A stretch of 21,210 bases of DNA from Chara braunii (taxonomy: Eukaryota; Streptophyta; Charophyceae; Charales; Characeae): positions 359,882 through 381,091 of the forward strand of contig BFEA01000245.1 in the NCBI GenBank assembly GCA_003427395.1, read 5' to 3'. The notes below the pieces were generated by a model, which saw only the letters and a program-made list of their open reading frames with translations, was not told where the DNA came from and did not search any database. This document shows, piece after piece, positions 1 to 11,102 of this stretch (the stretch's first letter is position 1; each line of letters begins with the position of its first letter). The translations under genes were made by a program, and so were the position numbers.

Positions 1-56
<56 letters not shown>
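1..56. repeat. (AC)n microsatellite
   Basis: This is an uninterrupted run of 28 AC dinucleotides. It begins at the first base, so the tract probably extends beyond the window. It resembles the CA tails of the two composite modules at 107-302 and 21048-21210 and may be the end of another such module. The next 50 bases (57-106) hold nothing I recognise. Confidence 0.97.
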
Positions 57-58
<2 letters not shown>

Positions 59-106
59 AGTACTGTATATTTCCATGTTCTAGCGGAAAATTCATTCGAT
101 TTTGCC

Positions 107-257
107 TTTTTTTTTTTTGATTGATTGATTGCTTGATTGATTGGTGGGGGCGGGGTCGGCCCCCCAGACCCTACACGAGCACGCGCACACACACACACAC
201 ACATTGACACACACATACACACACACATACACACATACACACATTCACACATTCACA

Positions 258-302
<45 letters not shown>
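107..302. repeat. Composite simple-repeat module: T-run, (GATT)n, GC-rich foldback, (CA)n
   Basis: Four blocks follow in order. First is a run of 12 T (107-118). Second are GATT tetranucleotides with one interruption (119-143). Third is a G-run/C-run segment (144-171) in which GGGG at 152-155 can pair with CCCC at 160-163 across a four-base loop. Fourth is an imperfect CA tract (about 181-302) broken by CACATA and CACATT variants. The same order in the same orientation recurs at the right end (21029-21210), and both copies share TTGGTGGGGG at the tetranucleotide/GC junction. This suggests a dispersed element or a fragile-site structure rather than independent microsatellites. Confidence 0.85.
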
Positions 303-306
<4 letters not shown>

Positions 307-640
307 ACACACTGTAATAAGGAAACAATAAAGGAATTAAAAAAAAAGAACTATTTTTTTTTCCATTCCTTGATTCAAGTTGATTGTTTCCTTATTACAC
401 AACAAAAAAACATAAAAAAATTATGTAAAAGTGAAGAATACAAAGAACTGCCAACCAAAAATCCCCCCCCCCCAAAAAACACTGTTTTTTAAATTTATTT
501 TTCAATTTCTCTTCTCCACCTTTTATGTTTTTTATTTTTTATAATTTTTTAACATTATCGTTTTCCAAAAAAAAACTATGGGCTTGCAGGGCTTAAAAAT
601 CCCTACAACCCCTTTTTTTTTCGGCCTATTAGATAAATTA
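303..640. other. AT-rich spacer with homopolymer runs
   Basis: This stretch lacks a gene. It is strongly AT-rich with many A and T homopolymers, plus a run of 11 C at 463-473. The only structured element is the foldback at 314-398, listed separately. Similar A-rich sequence adjoins the TTGA tract at the right end of the window (20976-21047). Confidence 0.7.
314..398. repeat. Long inverted repeat (foldback)
   Basis: The arm GTAATAAGGAAACAAT at 314-329 is the exact reverse complement of 383-398 (16 of 16). Pairing resumes inward between AAGGAAT (331-337) and ATTCCTT (365-371), after an 11-base bulge at 372-382. It then continues as an A-run against a T-run near 339-362. The whole can form one long hairpin with a very short loop. 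It starts directly after the CA tract. No transposase or target duplication is visible, so it may be a small non-autonomous foldback element or simply an unstable palindrome. Confidence 0.85.
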
Positions 641-658
641 GGAAAAATACGGTAAATT

Positions 659-695
659 CGCGTCCGCGGCGTGGACGAGGCCAGCCGCGGACGCG
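659..695. repeat. GC-rich inverted repeat in a CCGCGG-rich patch
   Basis: CGCGTCCGCGGC at 659-670 is perfectly complementary to 684-695, with a 13-base loop between them. It sits in a short, sharply GC-rich patch (about 659-735) containing three CCGCGG sites, between the AT-rich spacer and the first satellite sequence. A comparable CCGCGG-rich block occurs at 20823-20960 beside the broken end of the retrotransposon. Confidence 0.8.
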
Positions 696-746
696 GCTAT
701 ATATGTGGCCGCCCTCCGAGCTCGACCCCGCGGACACTGTTTCGTA

Positions 747-1177
747 GAACAACGGGGGAGGCATTGATGCCAGTGGGGAAGACGAATCAAAGGATGAAGA
801 AGATGAATTAGGGATGGCATCTTACATGCGAGGTCGAGTGGAGAAGTCCTCATACCCCAGAACAATGTTTCGATCTTGTGCTCTTTTCCTGTGATGCTGC
901 GCTACCACAATGAGCCTGACTTTCTTAAACTAGGGCAGAAGTATGGTGAGCACACAGTGTTATGTGCGGAAGGGTAAAATCATGTACTGCCATAGTAATG
1001 CCTATTTGTTTCATGCAAATTTTTTGTTATTATTCACGACGAGCTAGCTGATCAACCTTACACTTAAGCCTGACAACGATCTACTAGTGCCGTTGGCTTT
1101 TTGCTTATGCAATTTCACTTGGTTATACTTAATCTCACTGTCTTTTCTTCCAATGTATCTTGCTTCATGTACCGAAT
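747..1177. repeat. Partial class-C monomer at the left array edge
   Basis: This monomer lacks its first part. It is class C by the words GGGATGGCATCTTACATGCG and CATACCCC. It shares the distinctive GAAGACGAATCAAAGGA with the C monomer of HOR copy 1, 1657 bp downstream, which is one HOR period. It is therefore the remnant of an eighth HOR copy. The sequence upstream, from 746 leftward, is unrelated, so this is a true array edge. Confidence 0.85.
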
Positions 1178-2833
1178 GGTTTATCGACCTTGAAGGAAAT
1201 AAACTCACAAGCGATCCACCAGCTGAAGAAGTGTGGCCATCGGGATAAATGAGGAGGTCAGCCTACGCCTCCACCAGGGAACGCAAGAGGGGCGGGACTA
1301 CCCCTCGCACATCGCCAGATCGGAACAACGGGAAAGGGGTTGAGACTACTGGGAGGAAGAATCAAGGGAGGAACAAGATAATTAAGGGTTCGCAGCTTAC
1401 AAGCGAACCTGAGCGGAGAAGTCGTCGTACTCCGAAACACTGTCTCGAATCTCTGCTTTATTCGTGTAATGTTGTGCTACCGCAATGAGCCCAACTTGCT
1501 CAAGCTAGGGCAAAACGAGGTTTGTGTTATCATTCACGACTGGCTAGGTGATCGACCTTGCACTTGAACCTTAGAAAGATCCGCTACTGCCGTGGGTTTT
1601 TTGCTCATGAGCTTTCACTTGGTGATACTTTATCTCGCCGTCATTTCTTCCAATTTATCTTGTTTCATGTACTGCATGGTTTATCGACCATGAAGGAAGT
1701 GAACTCACAAGCGATCCACCAGGTGAAAAAGTGTGGCGCCATCGGGATGAATGAGGAAGTTAGACTATGCATGCACGAGGAAACGCAAGAGGGGCTGGAC
1801 TACCCCTGGCTCATCGCCTCGATTGGAATAAGGGGGAGGCGCTGAGGCCAGTTGGAAAGAAGAATCAGAGGAGGAACAAGATGAATTAGGGTTAGCAGCT
1901 TACATGCGAAGCCAAGTGGAGAGGTCCTTGTACTCGGGAACATTGTCTCGATCATGTGCTATTTTCCTGTGATGTTGCGTTACCACAGTAAGCCTCACTT
2001 GCTCAAGCTAGAGCAGAAGGGTGGTGAACACGCTGTGTTATGCGTGGGAGTGTAAAATCATGGACTGCGATTGTAACGCTGAATGGTTTTATGCAAATTT
2101 TGTGTTATCATTCACGACGAGCTAGCTGATCGACCTTGCACTTGAGCCTGGGAATGATCCGCTAGTGTCGTTGGCTTTTTGCTCATGCAGTTTCACTTGG
2201 TTATACTTTATCTCGTTGTCTTTTCTTCCAATTTATATTGCTTCATATAATGGGTGGTTTATCAACCATGAAGGAAGTAAACTCACATGACATCCACCAG
2301 CTGAAGGAGTGTGGCTCCATCAGGATGAATGAGGAAGTCAAACTGTGCTTGGACCAGGGAACGCAAGAGGCGCAGGACTGCCCATGACACATTTTCCAGA
2401 TCGGAACAACGGGGGAGGCACTAAGGCCAGTGGGGAAGACGAATCAAAGGAGGCAAAAGATGAATTAGGGATGGCAACTTACATGAGGCCGAGTGGAGAA
2501 GTTCTCGTACCCCGGAACAATGTCTCGATCTTGTGCTCTTTTCGTGTGATGTTGCGCTACCACAATGAGCCTGACTTGCTTAAGCTAGGGCAAAGTATGG
2601 TGACCACACAGTGTTATGTGAGGAAGTGTAAAATCATGTACAGCGATAGTAACGCCTAATTATTTCATTGAAATTTTGTGTTATCATTCATGACGAGCTA
2701 GCTGATCGACATTGCACTTAAGCGGCTTCAGCCTGAGAACGGTCTGCTAGTGCCGTATGCTTTTTGCTTATGCGCTTTCACCTGGTTATCTCACTCTATT
2801 TTCTTCCAATGTATCTTGCGTCATGTACCGAGT
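1178..2833. repeat. HOR copy 1 (monomers A, B, C)
   Basis: Monomers start at 1178 (A), 1678 (B) and 2256 (C); the total is 1656 bp. Monomer A carries the diagnostic short junction near 1508-1520, where GCTAGGGCAAAA runs straight into TTTGTGTTATC. B and C differ from those of copies 2-6: B has AGAAGGGTGGTGAACAC where copies 2-6 have ACAAGGATAGTGAGCAC, and C has GAAGACGAATC. As the copy nearest the left edge it is less homogenised than the central copies. Confidence 0.88.
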
Positions 2834-4493
2834 GGTTTATCGACCTTGAAGGAAATAAACTCACAAGAGATCCACCAGCTTAAGAAGTGTGGCGCCATCG
2901 GGATGGATGAGGAGGTCAGCCTACGCCTGCACCAGGGAACACAAGAGGGGTGGGACTACCCCCTGCGAATCGCCCAGATTGGAACAACGGGAAAGACACT
3001 AAGACTACTAGGGAGGAAAAATCAGAGGAGGAACAAGATAATTAAAGGTTCGCAACTTACATCCGAACCTGAGCAGAGAAGTCATCGTACTTCAGAACAC
3101 TTTCTCAAATCTGTGCTCTATAACTGTAATGTTGTGCTACCGCAATGAGCCTGACTTGCTCAAGCTAGGGTAGAAGGAAGTTTGTGTTATCATTCATGAC
3201 TAGCTAGCTGATCGACCTTGCACTTGAGCCTGAGAAAGATCCGCTAGGGTCGTGGGTTTTTTGCTCATGAGCTTTCACTCGGTTATACGTTATCTCACCG
3301 TCATTTCTTCCAATTGATCTTTCTTCATGTACTACATGGTTTATCGACCATGAAGGAAGTAAACTCATAGGCGATCCACCAGGTGAAGAAGTGTGGCGCC
3401 ATCGGGATGAATGAGGGAGTTAGACTACGTGTGCACCAGAAAACGCAAGAGGGGCTAGACTACCCCTAGCATATCGCCTAGATTGGAGTAAGGGGGGAGG
3501 TGCTGAGGCCCGTCGGGAAGAACAATCAGAGGAGGAACAAGATGAATTAGGGGTGGCAGCTTACATGGGAAGCCGAGTGGAGAGATCCTCGTACTCGGGA
3601 ACATTCTCTCGATCTTGTGCTCTTTTCCCATGATGTTGCCCTGGCGCAATGAGCCTAACTTGCTTAAGCTAGGGCACAAGGATAGTGAGCACACCGTGTT
3701 ATGCGGGGACCGTAAAATCATGCACTGTGATAATAACGCCCAATGGTTTTCTGCAAATTTGTGTTATCATTCACGAAAAGCTACATGATCGACCTTGCAC
3801 TTGAGCCTCGAAACGATCCGCTAGTGCTGCTGGCTTTTTCCTCATGTGCTTTCACTTGGTTATACTTTATATTGCTGTCTTTTTTTCCAATTTATCTTGC
3901 TTTATGTAATGGGTGATTTATCGACCATGAAGGAAGTGAACTCACATGACAACCACCAGCTGAAAGAGTGTGGCTCCATCGGGATGAATGAGGAAGTCGG
4001 AATGAGCCTGCACTAGGAAACGCAAGTGGGGCAGGAATAACAATGGCACATTGCCCAAAACGGAACAACGGGGGAGGCGCTAAGCCTAGTAGGGAAGAGT
4101 AATCAAAGAAGGAACAATATGAATTAGGGATGGCATCTTGCATGCGAGGCTGAGTGGAGAAGTTCTTATACCCCAGAACAATGTCTCAATCTTGTGCTGT
4201 TTTCTTGTGATGTTGCGCTACCATAATGAGCCTGACTTGCTTAAGCTAGGACAAAAGTGTGCTGAGCACATAGTGTTATGTGAGGGAGTGTAAAATCATG
4301 TACATGGATAGTAATGCCTAATGGTTTCATGCAAATTTTGTGTTATCATTCACGACAAGCTAGCTGATCGACCTTGCACTCAAGCATGGGAACGATCTGC
4401 TACTACCGTTGGCTTTTTGCTTATACGCTTTCACTTGGTTATACTTTATCTCGCTGTCTTTTCCTCCAATGTATCTTGCTTCATGTACCAAGT
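2834..4493. repeat. HOR copy 2 (monomers A, B, C)
   Basis: Monomers start at 2834 (A), 3338 (B) and 3914 (C); the total is 1660 bp. A has the short junction near 3168-3183. B has the class mark GATTGGAGTAAGGGGGGAGG. C carries the CCCAAAACGGAACAACGG variant shared with copy 3. A 132-codon open frame runs through monomer A (2750-3148). It opens with GTG rather than ATG and has no ATG until about two fifths of the way in. Confidence 0.88.
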
Positions 4494-6147
4494 GGTTTAT
4501 CGACCTCGAAGGAAATAAACTCACAAGCGATCCACCAGTTGAAGAAGTGTGGCGCCATCGGGATGGATGAGGAGGTCAGCCTACGCCTGCACCAAGGAAC
4601 GCAAGAGGGGCGGGACTACATCTTGGACATCGCCCAGATCGGAACAACATGAAAGGCGCTAAGACTACTGGGAGGAAGAATCAAGGAGAAACAAGGTAAT
4701 TAAGGGTTCACAGATTACATGCGAACTTGAGCGGAGAAGTCGTCGTACTCCGGAACACTGTCTCGAATGTGTGCTCTATTCCTGTAATGTTGTGCTACCA
4801 CAATGAGCCTCACTTGCTCAAGCTAGGGCAGAAGGAAGTTTGTGTTATCATTCACGACTAGCTATTGACCTCGCACTCGGGCCTGACAAAGATCCGCTAG
4901 TGTCGTGGGTTTTTTGCTCATGAGCTTTTACTTGGTTATACTTTATCTCGCCATCATTTGTTCCAATTTATCTTTCTTCATGTACTGCATGGTTTATCGA
5001 CCATGAAGGAAGTAAACTCACATGCGATCCACCAGGTGAAGAAGTGTGGAGCCATCGGGATAAATGAGGAAGTTAGACTACGTGTGCACCAGGAAACGCA
5101 ACAGGGGCTAGAAGACCCGTAGCATATCGCCTAGATTGGAATAAGGGGGGAGGTGCTGAGGCGAGTCGAGAAGAAGAATCAGAGGAGGACCAAGATGAAT
5201 TAGGGGTGGCAGGTTACATAGGAAGCCGAGTGGCGAGGTCCTCGTACTCGGGAACATTGTCTCGATCTTGTGCTCCTTTCCCATGATGTTGCCCTACCAC
5301 AATAAGACTGACTTGCTTAAGCTAGGGCACAAGGATAGTGAGCATGCAGTGTTATGTGTGGGACCGTAAAATCATGCACTGTGATAATAACGCCCAATGG
5401 TTTTCTGCAAATTTGTGTTATCATTCACGAAAAGCTAAATGATCGACCTTGCACTTGAGCCTCAGAACGATGCGCTAGCGCTGCTGGCTTTTTGGTCATG
5501 CGCTTTCACTTGGTTATACTTTATATCACAGTTTTTTTTTCCAATTTATCTTGCTTTATGTAACGGGTGGTTTATTGGCCATGAAGGAAGTGAACTCACA
5601 TGACAACCACCAGATGAAAGAGTGTGGCTCCATCGGGACGAATGAGGAAGTCAGACTGCGCCTGCACCAAGAAACGCAAGAGTGGCAGGACTGTCGATGG
5701 CACATTGCCCAAAACGGAACAACGGGGGAGGCGCTGAGCCTAGTGGGGAAGAGGAATCAAAGAAGGAACAAGATGAATTAGGGATGGCATCTTGCATGCG
5801 AGGCCGAGTGGAGAAGTTCTCATACCCCGGAACAATGTCTCAATCTTGTGCTGTTTTCCTGTGATGTTGTGCTACCATAATGAGCCTGACTTGCTTAAGC
5901 TAGGACAGAAGTGTGGTGAGCACACGGTGTTATGTGGGGGAGTGTAAAATCATATACATCGATAGTAGTGCCTAATGGTTTCATGCAAATTTTGTGTTAT
6001 CATTCACGACAAGCTAGCTGATCGACCTTTCACTCAAGCAAAGGAACGATCTGCTATTATCGTTGGCTTTTTGCTTATGCGCTTTCACTTGGTCATACTT
6101 TATCTCACTGTTTTTTCTTGCAATGTATCTTGCTTCATGTACCGAGT
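4494..6147. repeat. HOR copy 3 (monomers A, B, C)
   Basis: Monomers start at 4494 (A), 4991 (B) and 5569 (C); the total is 1654 bp. A has the short junction near 4829-4844. Its long frame is closed by a TGA near 4650, unlike copies 2 and 7. C has the CTGTCGATGGCACATTGCCC and GAGCCTAGTGGGG variants. Both return in copy 5, about 3.31 kb downstream, but not in copies 4 or 6. Confidence 0.88.
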
Positions 6148-7800
6148 GGTTTATCGACCTCGAAGGAAAGAAAATCACAAGCGATCCACCAGTTGAAGAA
6201 GTCTGGCGCCATCGGGATGGATGACGAGGTTAGCCTACGCCTGCACCAGGGAACCCAAGAGGGGTAGGGCAACTCCTTGGACATCGCCCAGATCGGAACA
6301 ACAGGAAAGGCGCTGAGACTACTGGGGAGGAAGAATCCGAGGAGAAACAAGATTATTAAGGGTTCACAGCTTACAAGCGAACTTGGGCAGAGAAGTTGTC
6401 GTTTTCCGGAACACTGTCTCGAATATGTGCTCTACTCCTATAATGTTGTGTTACCACAATGAGCCTCACTTGCTCAAGCTAGGGCAGAAGGAAGTTTGTG
6501 GTATCATTCACAACTAGCTAGTTGATCGACCTTGCACTTGGGCCTGAGAAAGATCTGCTAGTGTCGTGGGCGTTTTGCTCATGAGCTTTCACTTGGTTAT
6601 ACTTTATCTTGTTGTCATTTCTTCCAATTTATCTTCCTTCATGTACTGCATGATTTATCGACCATGAAGGAAGTAAACTCACAGGCGATCCACCAGGTGA
6701 AGAAGTATGGCGACATCGGGATAAATGAGGAAGTTAGACTACGTGTGCACCAGGAAATGCAAGAGGGGCTAGGCTACCCCTAGCATATCGCCTAGATTGG
6801 AATAAGGGAGGAGGTGTTGAGGCCAGTCCGGAAGAAGAATCAAAGGAGGAACAAGATAAATTAAGGGTGGCAGTTTACATGGGAAGCCGAGTGGAGTGGT
6901 CGTCGTACTCGGTAACATTGTCTGGATCTTGTGCTCTTCTCCCATGATGTTGCCCTACCGCAATGAGCTTGACTTACTTAATCTAGGGCACAAGGATAGT
7001 GAGCACGAGGTGTTATGAGTAGGACGGTAAAATCATGCAGTGTGATAATAACGCCCAATGGTTTTCTGCAAATTTGTGTTATCATTCACGAAAAGCTACA
7101 TGATCGACCTTAAACTTGAGCCTCAGAATGATCCGCTAGTGTCATGTGCTTTCACTTAGTTATACTTTGTATCGCTGTCTTTTTTTCCTATTTATCTTGC
7201 TTTATGTAACGGGTGGTTTATCGACCATGAAGGAAGACTTAGTGAACTCACATGACAACCACCAGGTGAAGGAGTGTGGCTCCATCGCGATGAATGAGGA
7301 AGTCAGACTGCGCCTGGACCAGGAAACGCAAGAGAGGCAGGACTGCCCATGGTACATTGCCCTGATCAGAACAATGGGGGAGGCGCTGAGGCAAGTGGGG
7401 AGGAAGAATCAAAGAAGGAACAAGATGAATTAGGGATGGCATCTTGCATGCGAGGCCGAGTGGAGAAGTTTTCATACCCCCGGAACAATGTCTCAATCTT
7501 GTGCTCTTTTCCTGTGATGGTGCAATACCACAATGAGCCTGACTTGCTTAAGCTAGGGCAGAAGTGTGGTGAGCACGCGGTGTTATGTGCGGGAGTGTAA
7601 AATCATGTACAACGATAGTAATGCCTAATGGTTTCATGCAAATTTTGTGTTATCATTCACGACGAGCTAGCTGATCGACCTTGCACTCAAGCATCAGAAG
7701 GATCTGATACTGGCGTTGGCTTTTTGCTTATGCGCTTTCACTTAGTTATACTTCATCTCGCTGTCTTTTCTTCCAATGTATCTGGCTTCATGTACCGAGT
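6148..7800. repeat. HOR copy 4 (monomers A, B, C)
   Basis: Monomers start at 6148 (A), 6652 (B) and 7215 (C); the total is 1653 bp. A has the short junction near 6478-6493. B is 563 bp because about 15 bp are missing around 7138-7146, where CCGCTAGTGTCATG runs directly into TGCTTTCACTT. The same deletion is in copy 6 and not in copies 2, 3 or 5. C carries CAGGACTGCCCAT, again as in copy 6. Confidence 0.88.
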
Positions 7801-9460
7801 GGTTTATCGACCTCGAAGGAAATAAAGTCACAAGCGATCCACCAGATGAAGAAGTGTGACGCCATTGGGAAGGATGAGGAGGTCAACCTACGCCTGCACC
7901 AGGGAACGCTAGAGGGGAGGGACTACCCCTTGGACATCGCCCAAATCAGAACAACGGGAAACCCGCTGAGACTACTGGGGAGGAAGAATCATAGGAGAAA
8001 CAATTTAATTAAGGGTTCACAGCTTACATGCGAACCTGAGTGGGGAAGTTGTCGTACTCCGAAACACTTTCTCGAATTTGTGCTCTATTCATGTAATGTT
8101 GTGCTACCGCAATAAGCCTAACTTGCTCAAGCTAGGGCAAAAGGAGGTTTGTGTTATCATTCATGACCGGCTAGCTGATCGACCTTGCACTTGAACCTGA
8201 GAGAGATCCGCTAGTGCCATGGGTTTTTTGCTCATGCGCTTTCACTTAGTTATACTTTATCTCGCCGTCATTTCTTCCAATTTTTCTTGCTTCATGTACT
8301 TCATGGTTTATCGACCATGAAGGAAGTAAACTCACAAGCGATCCACCAAGTGAAGAAGTGTGGCGCCATCGGGATGAATGAGGAAGTTAAACTACGCATG
8401 CACCAGGGAACGCAAGAGGGGATAGACTACCCCTAGCATATCGCCTAGATTGGAATAAGGGGGGAGACGCTGAGTCTAGTTGGGAAGAAGAATCAGAGGA
8501 GGAGCAAGATGAATTAGGGGTGGCAGTTTGCATACGAAGCCGAGTGGAGAGGTCCTCGTACTCGGGAACATTGTCTCGATCTTGTGCTCTTTTCGCATGA
8601 TGTTGCCATACCGCAATGAGCCTAACTTGCTTGAGCTAGGGCACAAGGATAGTGAGCACGCAGTGTTATGCGTGGGACTATAAAATCATGCACTGTGATA
8701 ATACTTCCCAATGGTTTTCTACAAATTTGTGTTATTATTCACGAAAAGTTACATGATCGACGCTGCACTTGAGCCTCGGCACGATCCGCTAGTGCTGCTG
8801 GCTTTTTGCACATGCGCTTTCACTTGGTTATACTTTATATCGCTGTCTTTTTTTCCAATTTATCTTGCTTATGTAACAGGTGGTTTATCGACCATGAAGG
8901 AAGTGAACTCACATGACAGTCACCAGTTGAAAGAGTGTGGCTCCATCGGGATGAATGAGGAAGTCAGACTGCACCTGCACCAGGAAACGCAAGTGGGGCA
9001 GGACTGTCGATGGCACATTGCCCAGAACGGAACAACGAGGGAGGCGCTGAGCCTAGTGGGGAAGAGGAATCAAAGAAGGAACAAGATGAATTAGGCATGT
9101 CATCTTGCATGCGAGGCCGGGTGGAGAAGTTCTCATACCCCGGAACCATGTCTGAATCTTGTGCTCTTTTCCTATGATGTTGCACTACCACAATGAGCCT
9201 CACTTGCTTAAGCTAGTGCAGAAGTGTGGTAAGCACGCGGTGTTATGTGCGGGAGTGTAAAATCATGTACATCGATAGTAACGCCTAATGGCTTCATGCA
9301 AATTTTGTGTTATCGTTCACGACGAGCTAGTTGATCGACCTTGCACTCAAGCATGGGAACGATCTGCTATTGTCGTTGGTTTTTTCCTTATGCGTTTGCT
9401 CTTGGTTATAGTTTATCTCGCTGTCTTTTCTTCCAATGTATCTTGCTTCATGTGCCGAGT
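7801..9460. repeat. HOR copy 5 (monomers A, B, C)
   Basis: Monomers start at 7801 (A), 8305 (B) and 8882 (C); the total is 1660 bp. A has the short junction near 8128-8145. The end of A has GAACCTGAGAGAGATCCGCT and GCCATGGG, shared with copy 7 but not with copies 2, 3, 4 or 6. C has the CTGTCGATGGCACATTGCCC variant of copy 3. Confidence 0.88.
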
Positions 9461-11102
9461 GGTTTATCGACCTGGAAGAAAATAAACTCACAAGCAATCC
9501 ACCAGCTAAAGAAGTGTGGCGCCATTGGGATGGATGAGGAGGTCAGCCTATGCCTGCACCAACACAAGAGGGGCGGGACTACCCCTTGGACATCGCCCAG
9601 ATCGAAAAAACGGGAAAGGCGCTGAGACTACTGAGGAGAAAGAATCAGACGAGAAACAAGATAATTAAGGGTTCACAACTTACACGTGAACCTAAGTGGA
9701 GAAGTCATCGTTCTCCGGAACACTGTCTCAAATTTGTGCTCTATTCCTGTAATGTTGTGCTACCGCAATGAGCCTGACTTGCTCAAGCTAGGACAGAAAG
9801 AAATTTGTGTTATCATTCACGACTAGCTAGCTGATCGACCTTGCACTTGGGCCTGAGAAAGATCCGCTAGTGTTGTGGGCATTTTGCTCATGAGCTTTCA
9901 CTTGGTTATACTTTATCTCGCCGTCATTTCTTCCAATTTGTCTTTCGTCATGTACTGCATGGTTTATCGACCATGAAGGAAGTAAACTTAGAGGTGATCC
10001 ACCACATGAAGAAGTGTGGCGCCATCGGGATAAATGAGGAAGTTAGACTACATGTGCACCAAGAAACGCAAGAGGGGCTAGACTACCCCTAGCATATCGC
10101 CTAGATTGGAATAAGGGGGGAGGTGATGAGGCCTTTCGGGAAGAAGAAATCGAGGAGGAACAAGATGAATTAGGGGTGGCAGTTTACATGGGAAGCCGAG
10201 TGGAGAGGTCCTTCTACTCGGTAGCATTGTCTCGATCTTATGCTCTTCTCCCATGATGTTGCCCTACCACAATGAGCCTGACTTGCTTAAGCTAGGGCAC
10301 AAGGATAGTGAGCACAAGGTGTTATGCGTGGGACCGTAAAATCATGCACTGTGATAATAACGCCCAATGGTTTTCTGCAGATTTGTGTTACCATTCACGG
10401 AAAGCTACATGATCGACCTTGCATTTGAGCGTTGGAACGATCCGCTAGTGTCATGCGCTTTCACTTGGTTATACGTTATATCGCTGTCTTTTTTTCCAAT
10501 TTATCTTGCTTTATGTAACGGGTGGTTTATCGACCATGAAGGAAGTGAACTCACATGACAACCACCAGCTGAAAGAGTGTGGCTCCATCGGGATGAATGG
10601 GGAAGTCAGACTGCGCCTGCACCAGGAAACGCAAGAGGGGCAGGACTGCCCATCGCACATTGCCCAGATCGGAACAACGGGGGAGGCGCTGAGGCTAGTG
10701 GGGAAGAGGTATCAAAGAAGGAACAAGATGAATTAGGGATGGCATCTTGCATATGAGGCCGGGTGGAGAAGTTCCCATACCCCAGAACAATGTCCCAATC
10801 TTGTGCTCTTTGCCTATGATGTTGCACTACCACAATGAGCCCGACTTGCTTAAGCTAGTGCAGAAGTGTGGTGAGCACGTGGTGTTATGTGAGGGAGTGT
10901 AAAATCATGCACAGCGATAGTAACACCTAATGGTTTCATGCAAATTTTGTGCTATCATTCACGGCGAGCTAGCTGATCGACCTTCCACTCAAGCATGGGA
11001 ACGATCTGCTACTGCCGTTGTTTTTTTGCTTATGCGCTTTCACTTGGTTATACTTTATCTCGCTGTCCGTTCTTCCAATGTATCTTGGTTCATGTACCGA
11101 GT
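9461..11102. repeat. HOR copy 6 (monomers A, B, C)
   Basis: Monomers start at 9461 (A), 9961 (B) and 10524 (C); the total is 1642 bp. A has the short junction near 9785-9802, plus a small loss at 9560-9565 where the usual CACCAGGGAACGCAAGAGG has become CACCAACACAAGAGG. B repeats the roughly 15-bp deletion of copy 4 (around 10446-10455). Both copies also share CTCTTCTCCCATGATG in B. Confidence 0.88.

Noticed and set aside
137-331. 64-codon Thr/His repeat protein
   Set aside because: It is a translation of the CA microsatellite.
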